Of a stretch of 7,056 bases of DNA, positions 1 to 6,030 are shown piece by piece (the first letter of the stretch is position 1; every line of letters starts with the position of its first letter). The notes beneath the pieces were generated by a model, which saw only the letters and a program-made list of their open reading frames with translations, had not been told where the DNA came from and did not search any database. Origin of the DNA: Flavobacteriaceae bacterium (lineage in GTDB: Bacteria > Bacteroidota > Bacteroidia > Flavobacteriales > Weeksellaceae); assembly GCA_031273305.1 (NCBI GenBank), contig JAISSC010000190.1, positions 1-7,056 of the forward strand, written 5' to 3'. Made by a program: the position numbers and the translations under genes.

Positions 1-115
1 AAAAGAAATACAACATAAATTGAATAGCAGACCTAGAAAAAAATTGAACTTTAAAAACCCTAAACAAATTTTTTATGATAACTTAGCCAAATGTTGCATT
101 CGTTAGTTGAATCTG
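1..115 (+). mobile_element. Right end of an IS30-family insertion sequence (partial)
   Basis: The transposase tail implies that the right terminus of an IS30-like element lies within a few tens of bases after the stop codon. In such elements the terminal inverted repeat often overlaps the 3' end of the transposase gene, so the stretch around 92-115 (starting TGTTGCATTCG) is the likely right inverted repeat. The left inverted repeat and the other copy of the short target duplication are outside the window. The exact end is therefore a guess, and it could lie further towards the rpe promoter at about 165. Confidence 0.5.
2..106 (+). CDS. IS30-family transposase, C-terminal fragment (5' part outside window)
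   Basis: The frame is open from the window edge to a TAG at 104-106 and gives 34 residues. They include LNSRPRKKLNFKNP followed by KQIFYDNL. This is the hallmark C-terminal end of IS30-family DDE transposases, whose consensus is roughly (I/L)NxRPRKxLxxKTPxxxF, just after the catalytic core. The catalytic DDE residues lie upstream and are not visible, so whether the element is intact cannot be judged. The last residues (KCCIR) look atypical. In the +1 frame, from position 93, the DNA reads V-A-F-V-S then TGA at 108-110. From memory that is closer to the usual V-A-(L/F) ending of Bacteroidota IS30 proteins, so a one-base insertion near position 92 is possible but unproven. The family call rests on motif recognition of a short fragment. 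Confidence 0.75.
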   Translation, partial: KEIQHKLNSRPRKKLNFKNPKQIFYDNLAKCCIR

Positions 116-164
116 CGAATCGTTTTTCATTCGGGAAATTAGCCGCAGGTTGAGATGTTTTTTG

Positions 165-172
165 TAGTTTTG
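165..172 (+). promoter_or_regulatory. Putative rpe promoter, -7 box (TAGTTTTG)
   Basis: This is an exact match to the Bacteroidota -7 consensus TAnnTTTG, 14 nt before the rpe ATG. It would give a very short leader of about 10 nt. No good -33 TTG lies at the expected 17-23 nt spacing; the nearest TTG (150-152) is too close. The box lies just downstream of the IS30 element end, so it should be the native rpe promoter. Confidence 0.45.
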
Positions 173-186
173 TATTAAAAAGTATA

Positions 187-843
187 ATGGCATTATTGGC
201 ACCCTCAATTCTTTCGGCAGATTTTGGAAATTTAGACCGGGATATTGATATGATTAATAATAGTGAGGCTGACTGGTTTCACATAGATGTGATGGATGGA
301 GTTTTTGTTCCTAATATCTCTTTCGGATTTCCGGTTTTGGAAGCGGTAAATAAAAAAGCAAAAAAGATAAAGGATACCCATCTGATGATTGTAAATCCTG
401 ACCGGTATGTTGAAACTTTCAAAAAATCGGGAGCGGATTATCTGACAATTCATTATGAGGCTTGTGTTCATCTTCACAGAACCGTTCAGGTAATCAAAAA
501 CGCAGGAATGAAAGCGGGAGTAGCCCTGAATCCTCATACTTTCATACGCCTGTTGGAAGATATAATTCAGGATGTGGATTTGGTATTGATCATGAGTGTA
601 AATCCGGGATTTGGAGGACAGAAATTTATTGAAAATACTTATGGGAAAGTAGCGGATACTAAAGACCTTATCATACAAAAAAATTCTTATGCATTGATAG
701 AGGTTGATGGGGGAGTTACTTTAGATAATGCAAAAAAACTGGCAGACGCCGGAGCAGATGTGTTAGTGGCAGGAAGTACTGTTTTTAATGCGGAAGACCC
801 TCTGCGGATGATAAAGGACTTAAAAGAGAGGATAAAAAGTTAG
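187..843 (+). CDS. rpe: Ribulose-phosphate 3-epimerase
   Basis: This enzyme interconverts D-ribulose 5-phosphate and D-xylulose 5-phosphate in the cytoplasmic pentose phosphate pathway. At 218 residues it has the normal length of this TIM-barrel family and looks complete. The N-terminus has LAPSILSADFGNL (4-16), with the active-site serine 7. HIDVMDG (32-38) supplies metal ligand H32 and catalytic acid/base D34. THLM (64-67) supplies metal ligand H65, and MSVNPGFGGQ (136-145) is the flexible phosphate-gripping loop. EVDGG (172-176) carries the second catalytic Asp, D174, and VAGSTVF (194-200) completes the phosphate site. The ATG at 187 is chosen because the protein starts directly at the conserved first strand, leaving no room for a later start. 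It is the first gene of a likely two-gene unit with the lipid kinase 15 nt downstream. Confidence 0.97.
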   Translation: MALLAPSILSADFGNLDRDIDMINNSEADWFHIDVMDGVFVPNISFGFPVLEAVNKKAKKIKDTHLMIVNPDRYVETFKKSGADYLTIHYEACVHLHRTVQVIKNAGMKAGVALNPHTFIRLLEDIIQDVDLVLIMSVNPGFGGQKFIENTYGKVADTKDLIIQKNSYALIEVDGGVTLDNAKKLADAGADVLVAGSTVFNAEDPLRMIKDLKERIKS

Positions 844-858
844 TATTTTTGCGGGTAA

Positions 859-1734
859 ATGAGATATAAGAACATTCATTTTATTGTTAACCCTATCTCG
901 GGAAAGGGAAAGGGAGAAAAGGTAGAGAATCGTATCAGGGAGCTTTTTTTGGAGGGTAATGCTACAATTAAGGTAACCGGCAAAAAAAATGACGGGTTTA
1001 AGTTTGCTCTGGAATCTGTTAATGAAGGAGCCGACCTTATAGTAAGTTGCGGAGGAGACGGAACATTTAATGAAATTGCCTCTGCTTTGGTGGGGAAGGG
1101 GATACCTCTGGCTATTATTCCTATCGGGTCGGGAAACGGACTGAGCAGGCATTTGCGCATACCTTTTCATTATGAGGAAGCATTACAACTTATTTTAGGC
1201 TCAGGACAGGTAATTAAAAATATTGATTGTGGAAAGATAAACGATATGTATTTTTTCAGCAATGCAGGTATCGGGTTTGATGCGGAAACGGTGAATATAT
1301 ACGCACACCAGAAGCAAAGGCAATTATTGGGGTATATAAAATGTGTTATGCTAAGTATTTTTAACTATAAAGCGGTTAAGGTTTCCGTTGTTTCCGAACA
1401 GGAAAAATTTTCGGGAGAAGTTATGATGCTGAATATCTCCAACAGCAATTGTATGGGATATGGCTTTTCTATTGCTCCCAACGCATCCTTAGAGGACGGA
1501 CTGTTTGATGTTATCCTGATTAAAAAATGTTCATGGTTTACCTTTTCATGGATAGGGCTTGGGTTCCTTATCAATAAAAACTTAGGAAGAGGAAAAAAAA
1601 TATTTAATACGGAAAAACTGGAAGTAGAAGTCTCGGTTGATTATATACAACTGGATGGAGAATATGCTCCGTTGCAATCTAAATTATTGAATATATCCAT
1701 ACTCCCAAAGGCATTACCGATATTGGTGGGATAA
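859..1734 (+). CDS. Diacylglycerol kinase / sphingosine kinase family lipid kinase (YegS/DgkB-like)
   Basis: This is a 291-residue member of the DAGK-catalytic superfamily, which transfers the ATP gamma-phosphate to a lipid hydroxyl. NPISGKGKG (11-19) is the first nucleotide-binding loop. GGDGTFNE (65-72) is the signature nucleotide-binding motif, and PIGSGNGLSRHL (88-99) is the second conserved loop. GIGFDAE (137-143) lies in the hinge region. DGLFD (213-217) and LDGE (265-268) supply the conserved acidic residues; the DGE corresponds to the catalytic Asp/Glu pair of bacterial DgkB. The length is normal for the family. There is no signal peptide or clear membrane segment, so it is probably a peripheral membrane enzyme. 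The substrate cannot be fixed from sequence. GSGNG is closer to the GSGNA loop of sphingosine kinases than to the GTxND of many bacterial DAG kinases, and Bacteroidota do make sphingolipids. It follows rpe by 15 nt and probably shares its transcript. Confidence 0.9.
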   Translation: MRYKNIHFIVNPISGKGKGEKVENRIRELFLEGNATIKVTGKKNDGFKFALESVNEGADLIVSCGGDGTFNEIASALVGKGIPLAIIPIGSGNGLSRHLRIPFHYEEALQLILGSGQVIKNIDCGKINDMYFFSNAGIGFDAETVNIYAHQKQRQLLGYIKCVMLSIFNYKAVKVSVVSEQEKFSGEVMMLNISNSNCMGYGFSIAPNASLEDGLFDVILIKKCSWFTFSWIGLGFLINKNLGRGKKIFNTEKLEVEVSVDYIQLDGEYAPLQSKLLNISILPKALPILVG

Positions 1735-1748
1735 TTTTATGGGGTTAC

Positions 1749-1776
1749 GCTTGCGAATCCCTTTAGGGATTCAAGC
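1749..1776. repeat. Hairpin 1 in the dgk/hemH convergent gap
   Basis: GAATCCC (1755-1761) pairs with GGGATTC (1766-1772) around a TTTA loop. GCTT (1749-1752) pairs with AAGC (1773-1776), leaving a two-base GC bulge on the left arm. The stem is clearly more GC-rich than the surroundings. No T-run follows on either strand, so it is not a classical Rho-independent terminator, although it lies where terminators for both convergent genes would be expected. It is better read as part of a repeat-like palindromic unit together with the next hairpin. Confidence 0.6.
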
Positions 1777-1806
1777 TCGGTAGAAAAGGATAACGTCATA
1801 GTGTCC

Positions 1807-1825
1807 GGCATGCCATCGGTATGCT
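1807..1825 (+). repeat. Hairpin 2 in the dgk/hemH convergent gap
   Basis: GCATGCC (1808-1814) pairs with GGTATGC (1818-1824) around a three-base ATC loop. In plus-strand RNA the one non-Watson-Crick position is a G-U wobble (1812/1820), and another wobble (1807/1825) extends the stem. On the minus strand these become C-A mismatches, so the structure favours rightward transcripts from the lipid kinase gene. No T-run follows. It may protect or end the rpe-kinase mRNA, or be part of a dispersed repeat. Confidence 0.5.
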
Positions 1826-1837
1826 ACAAAGTAATCA

Positions 1838-2851
1838 TTATTCCTCTAAATAATTATTTATCTTGTTTACCAACCATGTAACCCAGTTTTCGTCTTCATT
1901 CAGACATTTTATGTAGTGAAATTCTTCGCCGCCATTGTTGATGAATAATTCCTTGTCGGCAATTGCCAGTTCTTCTAGTGTTTCCAAACAGTCAGATACA
2001 AAAGCGGGGGCAACTACGGCTATCTTTTTTATTCCTTCGGATGGGAGCCTTTCCAGAGTTTTATCCGTATAAGGTTGTAGCCAGGGGTCTCTGCCTAAGC
2101 GGGATTGAAAGGACTGTTTGACTTGGGATATGTCTAACTCCAATTTTTCACGTATTTTTTCAGTTACGTAATAACACTGATGCCTGTAACAATATTTGTG
2201 AGATTCTTTTCCTGATTCAAAACAACAGGCATTATCCAGTCGGCATTGTTGGGTCTGGTCGGTTTTAAAAATATGTTTTTCGGGTAGTCCGTGATAGCTG
2301 AATAAAAGCATATCAAAATCTTCAGGCAACTGTTTTCTGATATTGTTACTTAAGATTTGAAGATATTCCTCGTCATTATAAAAAGGAGACAGAAAGCTCA
2401 ATTTCAGGTCTGAAAAGTGTCTTTTTTGTACTTCTTTTGCCTTCTCCACGACTGTTTCCGTAGTGCTCATGGCATATTGAGGATAAAGAGGAATCACCAA
2501 TACATCGGTAACTCCTTTGTCTTTTAGTTTTTGCAATCCGGTTTTAATGGAAGGTTCCTGATATCTCATGGCTAATACTACGGGATTTTGTATCTTCTTT
2601 TGAATCTCTGTTGTTATCTTACGGGAAATAACAACCAATGGAGAGCCTTCATCCCACCATATGCTTTGATAGGCATGGGCAGAATCTTTCGGACGTTTAG
2701 GAAGTATCTTGTATTCTACTATCATTTTTCGGATAGGCCATGGGGCATCAATCACCCGTTTATCCATTAAAAATTCACGTAAATAAACCCTGACATCTTC
2801 TTCTGATGGAGATTTTGGTGATCCTAAATTAACCAAAAGTATTCCTTTCAT
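1838..2851 (-). CDS. hemH: Ferrochelatase
   Basis: This enzyme inserts Fe2+ into a porphyrin, the closing step of haem synthesis; in Gram-negative lineages the substrate is usually protoporphyrin IX. At 337 residues the length is typical and the frame is complete. The protein opens with GILLVNLGSP (3-12), the conserved first strand. SYHGLPE (185-191) contains the invariant metal-site His, H187. SDCLETLEE (286-294) contains the invariant Glu, E290. VIPLYPQYA (119-127) and RLGRDPWLQP (251-260) are also family hallmarks. A five-cysteine insert lies just after the catalytic His (C203, C209, C210, C221, C226), a pattern I recall from other Bacteroidota enzymes. It may bind metal or an Fe-S cluster, but that is inference. 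The gene stands alone, convergent with the lipid kinase and with no other haem gene beside it. Confidence 0.97.
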   Translation of the reverse strand: MKGILLVNLGSPKSPSEEDVRVYLREFLMDKRVIDAPWPIRKMIVEYKILPKRPKDSAHAYQSIWWDEGSPLVVISRKITTEIQKKIQNPVVLAMRYQEPSIKTGLQKLKDKGVTDVLVIPLYPQYAMSTTETVVEKAKEVQKRHFSDLKLSFLSPFYNDEEYLQILSNNIRKQLPEDFDMLLFSYHGLPEKHIFKTDQTQQCRLDNACCFESGKESHKYCYRHQCYYVTEKIREKLELDISQVKQSFQSRLGRDPWLQPYTDKTLERLPSEGIKKIAVVAPAFVSDCLETLEELAIADKELFINNGGEEFHYIKCLNEDENWVTWLVNKINNYLEE

Positions 2852-2874
2852 TCTTTTTAATTAAAATGTGTTTA

Positions 2875-2882
2875 CAAAAATA
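2875..2882 (-). promoter_or_regulatory. Putative hemH promoter, -7 box
   Basis: On the minus strand this reads TATTTTTG, an exact TAnnTTTG match, 23 nt upstream of the hemH ATG. That spacing suits a leader of about 20 nt. No TTG lies at the ideal distance; the nearest minus-strand TTG (2912-2914) is 29 nt away, longer than the usual 17-23. The region is very A/T-rich, so chance matches are possible. Confidence 0.45.
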
Positions 2883-3083
2883 AAAATCTCTGATTAAAAA
2901 CGTTCTTTTTCCAATAGTAAGAATTAATACCGATATTATGAAATATTTTTAAAAAAATTACACTGAAAAGTAACATGATATTTAACACGTAAATGTATGA
3001 TTCCCCGAATTTTTTACAGGTAATCTTGAGAAAAGTTGAATTTACCTCCACGAATTTGAAAAATTACAGTTGCTTCAAACATG

Positions 3084-3110
3084 TTTTTTATATTTAATGA
3101 ATATAAAAAA
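3084..3110. repeat. Perfect 11-bp A/T inverted repeat
   Basis: TTTTTTATATT (3084-3094) and AATATAAAAAA (3100-3110) are perfect reverse complements around a five-base loop. It lies just beyond the DUF5606 terminator on the minus strand. Because it contains only A and T the RNA stem would be weak. It could be a backup termination or mRNA 3'-end signal, a protein-binding palindrome, or chance in A/T-rich DNA. Confidence 0.5.
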
Positions 3111-3114
3111 TAGT

Positions 3115-3150
3115 AAAAAAAGATGCTGATTAATTAAATCAACATCTTTT
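3115..3150 (-). terminator. Rho-independent terminator of the metK-ruvX-def-DUF5606 operon
   Basis: The arms 3118-3130 and 3138-3150 form a 13-bp stem with a seven-base loop (3131-3137), starting 25 nt after the stop codon of the last gene. On the minus strand the stem ends in seven consecutive T (3115-3121), as expected for intrinsic termination. The only imperfect pair (3126/3142) is a stable G-U wobble in minus-strand RNA but a C-A mismatch in plus-strand RNA, which supports leftward use. Confidence 0.85.
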
Positions 3151-3175
3151 AGTAATTTAGTCGTAAACTTAATTA

Positions 3176-3697
3176 TTACTTTTCGGATTTCTTTTTCTTC
3201 TTTGTTTTTTCTTCCTTTTTAACTTCTATTTCCTCAGATTCAACCTCCTCTGTTTGTGGTTCTTGTGGTTCTTCTGTTGTTTTAGATAAATTATCCGTAT
3301 ATGCCTTAATGCTCTCCTCAGTTATAATTGTATTTTTAACCAGAATATTATACCATGTAAAGAGTTTTCTCAAATCGGAATCGTATACCCTGTCTTCTGC
3401 ATAATCCGGTTGAACTTCCGTCATTAAAGTTCGGAGAGTTTGAGAATCTTTTTTGTCAAATTCTATTTCTTTGTAATTATATTTTTTAGAAATGGCTACC
3501 AATACGGAAATTAAGGACGTTTCGGATTCATGGGTGTAAATAGAAATGTTCTGTAATAAACTCACCTGACTATTTGCAGGGATGGATAATTTCTTCTGAT
3601 TTACCAGATCTTTTACAATAAATCCGTTTTTGGTTTGTGATAATAATTCAAATAAACCCGGTTTTCCTGTAATGGTAATGATTTTAGTGAGATCCAT
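3176..3697 (-). CDS. DUF5606-family conserved protein of unknown function
   Basis: The function is unknown. The 173 residues fall into two parts. The N-terminal part (about 1-135) starts ITITGKPGLFEL and continues with NGFIVKDL, PANSQVSLLQNISIYT (40-55) and YAEDRVYDSDLRKLFTWYN (99-117); I recognise this pattern as the DUF5606 family of Bacteroidota. The C-terminal tail (about 139-173) is low complexity, first Glu/Pro-rich and then Lys-rich with a run of five lysines, and is probably disordered; it could contact nucleic acid or ribosomes. There is no signal peptide or membrane segment, so it is likely cytoplasmic. It is the last gene of the metK-ruvX-def transcript, 30 nt after def and directly before a strong terminator. 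From memory, DUF5606 genes often neighbour def and mazG in flavobacteria; no mazG is present here. Confidence 0.8.
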   Translation of the reverse strand: MDLTKIITITGKPGLFELLSQTKNGFIVKDLVNQKKLSIPANSQVSLLQNISIYTHESETSLISVLVAISKKYNYKEIEFDKKDSQTLRTLMTEVQPDYAEDRVYDSDLRKLFTWYNILVKNTIITEESIKAYTDNLSKTTEEPQEPQTEEVESEEIEVKKEEKTKKKKKSEK

Positions 3698-3727
3698 ATA
3701 TATAAATTAATTTTTTTTGGTTATTCT

Positions 3728-4303
3728 TTAATGCGAGTTAAACTTCATTTTGTATTCTACGTCTACTTTACCCTTACTTATGTCGGTTAATTTCCCTTTT
3801 AATAGTTTCTTCTTTAAAGGAGATAACAGGTCAGTAAACAATATTCCTTCTATGTGGTCATATTCATGTTGTATGATTCGTGCCCTTACATCATGGTAAG
3901 TTTCCGTTTTTTTATTCCAGTTTTCATTATAATATTCAATGGTGATGGTCTCCGGGCGTTTAATATCCTCCCTGACGTCCGGTATGCTTAAGCAACCCTC
4001 GTTAAATTTCCACGGTTCTCCTTTTCGTTTAGTAATTTTAGGATTAATAAAAACTTTTTTGCAGTTTTCTAATTCCTCCTTGATAGAAACATATTCTTCA
4101 TCTTCGGCAAGGGGAGTGGCATCTATGACAAATAAACGAATATTAATTCCTACCTGCGGAGCCGCCAACCCGATTCCATGTGCTTTATACATGGTTTCAA
4201 ACATATTTTCTATTAATTTGTTCAATTCCGGGTAATTTTTGTCAATCTCCACGTTTTTTCTTCTTAAAACAGGTTCGCCATAGGCATATATTGGTAAAAT
4301 CAT
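3728..4303 (-). CDS. def: Peptide deformylase
   Basis: This is an Fe2+/Zn2+ hydrolase that removes the formyl group from the N-terminal methionine of nascent proteins at the ribosome exit. All three family motifs are present in the 191-residue product: GIGLAAPQ (43-50), EGCLS (102-106) and QHEYDH (145-150). The metal ligands are therefore C104, H146 and H150, and E147 is the catalytic base. Bacterial enzymes usually run about 150-200 residues, so this one is at the upper end. A short insertion rich in acidic residues lies between motifs 1 and 2 (about 63-82), common in Bacteroidota versions. The ATG lies only 4 nt after the ruvX stop codon, indicating tight co-transcription and probably translational coupling. 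No internal promoter is visible. Confidence 0.97.
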   Translation of the reverse strand: MILPIYAYGEPVLRRKNVEIDKNYPELNKLIENMFETMYKAHGIGLAAPQVGINIRLFVIDATPLAEDEEYVSIKEELENCKKVFINPKITKRKGEPWKFNEGCLSIPDVREDIKRPETITIEYYNENWNKKTETYHDVRARIIQHEYDHIEGILFTDLLSPLKKKLLKGKLTDISKGKVDVEYKMKFNSH

Positions 4304-4307
4304 AATT

Positions 4308-4718
4308 TTATTTTTTCTCTAAATAGGTTTGGAGAATCAAAGTAGCACTTACTTTATCCAATAAATGTTTACTTTCTCTCTTCTTCTTACTTTTCCCGCT
4401 TATACTAATGGCCTGAGCTGCAATTTTAGAGGTAAATCTTTCATCTACCCGTTCTACAGGAATTTCAGGAAAAAGAAGATTGATTTTTTTTATGCATTTC
4501 CGGATAGAATTTTCAACTTCCGATAATTCTCCGTTTAAACGAATAGGTAATCCTACGATTATCTTCTCAACAAGATTCTCTTTTGTGTATTTTTCCAGAA
4601 ACGGAAGTAGATCCTGAGTTAAAATTCCCGTCAACCCACTGGCAATAATCTGCATATCATCAGTTTCCGCCAATCCGGTTCTCTTTTCACCATAATCAAT
4701 AGCCAGTATCTTAGACAT
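4308..4718 (-). CDS. ruvX: Holliday junction resolvase-like / pre-16S rRNA nuclease, YqgF family
   Basis: This 136-residue protein has the RNase H-like fold of the YqgF/RuvX family, implicated in 16S rRNA 5'-end maturation and once proposed as an alternative Holliday-junction resolvase. Visible motifs are ILAIDYGEKRTGLA (4-17) with the first catalytic Asp (D8), IIVGLPIRLNG (53-63), VDERFTS (91-97) with the conserved acidic pair D92/E93, and DKVSATLIL (121-129) with the last catalytic Asp (D121). Length and motif order match the family exactly and nothing appears truncated. It begins 14 nt after metK and ends 4 nt before def. Pairing with def links rRNA processing to nascent-protein processing. 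Confidence 0.95.
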   Translation of the reverse strand: MSKILAIDYGEKRTGLAETDDMQIIASGLTGILTQDLLPFLEKYTKENLVEKIIVGLPIRLNGELSEVENSIRKCIKKINLLFPEIPVERVDERFTSKIAAQAISISGKSKKKRESKHLLDKVSATLILQTYLEKK

Positions 4719-4732
4719 ACATTTTGAAAATC

Positions 4733-6001
4733 TTAAAGGTTGAAGATGTCTTTAATTTTATCTACGTAATCAAGTTTTTCCCAAGTAAATAATTCCACCT
4801 CGATTTCTTTACTCTCTGCCTTTCCATTGTCGCCGTTCCGTTCAAACCTTTTTATAATTTTTTCGTTTTTTCTTCCCATATGTCCGTATGCAGCCGTTTC
4901 CGCATAAATAGGATTTCTTAACTTTAATCTTTTCTCGATGGCATAAGGTCTCAAATCAAATAATTTTCCGACTTTTAAGGCAATCTCTCCATCAGAAAGA
5001 TTTATCTTGGAAGTTCCATAAGTGTTCACATAAACGCCGCAAGGCTCTGTAACTCCAATAGCATAGGAAACCTGTACCAAAACTTCATCGGCAACACCGG
5101 CAGCTACTAAATTTTTTGCAATATGACGAGTGGCATAAGCGGCTGAACGATCTACCTTAGAAGGGTCTTTTCCTGAAAAAGCTCCTCCTCCGTGCGCTCC
5201 TTTTCCTCCGTAGGTATCTACAATGATTTTTCTTCCTGTTAGCCCTGTATCTCCGTGAGGTCCGCCGATTTCAAATTTTCCCGTAGGATTGATATGATAG
5301 GTGATATTCTCATCGAATAAGGCTTTAATATCTTCTTTGGATTCTGCTTTTACTTTCGGAATCACTATGTTTTTTACGTCTTCGGCTATTTTGGCTAAAA
5401 CGATTTCCTCATCAGGGTCAAACATATCATGTTGAGTAGAAAGCACAATAGTGTCAATACGAATGGGTTTGTTATGGTCATCATATTCTATTGTGACCTG
5501 AGATTTAGCATCGGGGCGAAGATAGGTCATGGTTTGACCCTCTTTCCTGATACTTGACAGAACCTTCAGGATACTGTGAGATATATCTAAAGCCAAAGGC
5601 ATATAATTATCTGTTTCGTTGGTGGCATATCCAAACATCATCCCCTGATCTCCGGCACCTTGTTCTTCTTTGTTTTCTTTATCAACTCCACGATTGATGT
5701 CCTGAGATTGTTCATGCAGGGCGGATAAAATACCGCATGATTCTGCTTCAAACTTATATTCGCTTTTTGTATAACCTATCTTCCTGATGACATTTCGGGT
5801 GATTTGCTGTAAATCAATATACGTACTGGATTTGATCTCCCCCGCTAATACTACCTGCCCTGTGGTAACCAAAGTTTCACAAGCTACTTTGGATTCCGGA
5901 TCAAAAGCTAAAAAATTATCTAAAATAGAGTCAGATATTTGATCTGCTATTTTATCCGGATGACCCTCCGATACCGATTCGGATGTAAATAAGTAAGGCA
6001 T
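4733..6001 (-). CDS. metK: S-adenosylmethionine synthetase (methionine adenosyltransferase)
   Basis: This enzyme makes S-adenosylmethionine from methionine and ATP in the cytoplasm. The 422-residue product carries all the signatures: SEGHPDKIADQISD (11-24) with H14, D16 and K17 at the ATP/Mg site; ETLVTTGQV (42-50); GAGDQGMMFGYA (115-126), signature 1, with D118; and GGGAFSGKDPSKVDRS (271-286), signature 2, with K278 and D284/R285. TGLTGRKIIVDTYGG (252-266) is also typical. It is about 40 residues longer than the E. coli enzyme, mostly through extra residues around 195-225 and near the C-terminus, a length I associate with Bacteroidota. It heads the operon, and transcription should start from the TAAATTTG box upstream. 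I see no SAM riboswitch in the 92-nt leader/divergent region. Confidence 0.98.
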   Translation of the reverse strand: MPYLFTSESVSEGHPDKIADQISDSILDNFLAFDPESKVACETLVTTGQVVLAGEIKSSTYIDLQQITRNVIRKIGYTKSEYKFEAESCGILSALHEQSQDINRGVDKENKEEQGAGDQGMMFGYATNETDNYMPLALDISHSILKVLSSIRKEGQTMTYLRPDAKSQVTIEYDDHNKPIRIDTIVLSTQHDMFDPDEEIVLAKIAEDVKNIVIPKVKAESKEDIKALFDENITYHINPTGKFEIGGPHGDTGLTGRKIIVDTYGGKGAHGGGAFSGKDPSKVDRSAAYATRHIAKNLVAAGVADEVLVQVSYAIGVTEPCGVYVNTYGTSKINLSDGEIALKVGKLFDLRPYAIEKRLKLRNPIYAETAAYGHMGRKNEKIIKRFERNGDNGKAESKEIEVELFTWEKLDYVDKIKDIFNL

Positions 6002-6030
6002 ATTTTTTGATTTTATATTTTATGTAAACG

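Larger units (their letters stand above)
2852..3175. other. 324-nt gene-free stretch between hemH and the metK operon
   Basis: This A/T-rich intergenic region holds the hemH promoter at its left end and the metK-operon terminator at its right end, with a perfect A/T inverted repeat at 3084-3110 between them. The longest short plus-strand frame I see is 34 codons (2993-3097). It has no recognisable motif or start signal. I see no RNA gene, riboswitch or further gene between about 2900 and 3080. Confidence 0.7.

Noticed and set aside
116..133. Small inverted repeat CGAAT/ATTCG upstream of rpe
   Set aside because: It has only 5 bp around an 8-nt loop and no following T-run. It is too weak to call a terminator or operator, although it may lie near the insertion-sequence end.
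844..851. TATTTTTG match between rpe and the lipid kinase gene
   Set aside because: It fits TAnnTTTG, but it is only 7 nt before the kinase ATG and has no TTG at 17-23 nt upstream. The two genes are 15 nt apart and probably share a transcript, so this is likely chance.
820..1170. Long minus-strand frames opposite rpe and the lipid kinase (also 232-678 and 876-1160)
   Set aside because: They lie wholly or mostly opposite genes with clear family motifs, encode no recognisable domain, and are frame shadows.
2993..3097. 34-codon plus-strand frame in the hemH/DUF5606 gap
   Set aside because: Its composition reflects A/T-rich intergenic DNA, it has no recognisable motif or promoter, and it ends inside the A/T inverted repeat. 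It does not look like a gene.
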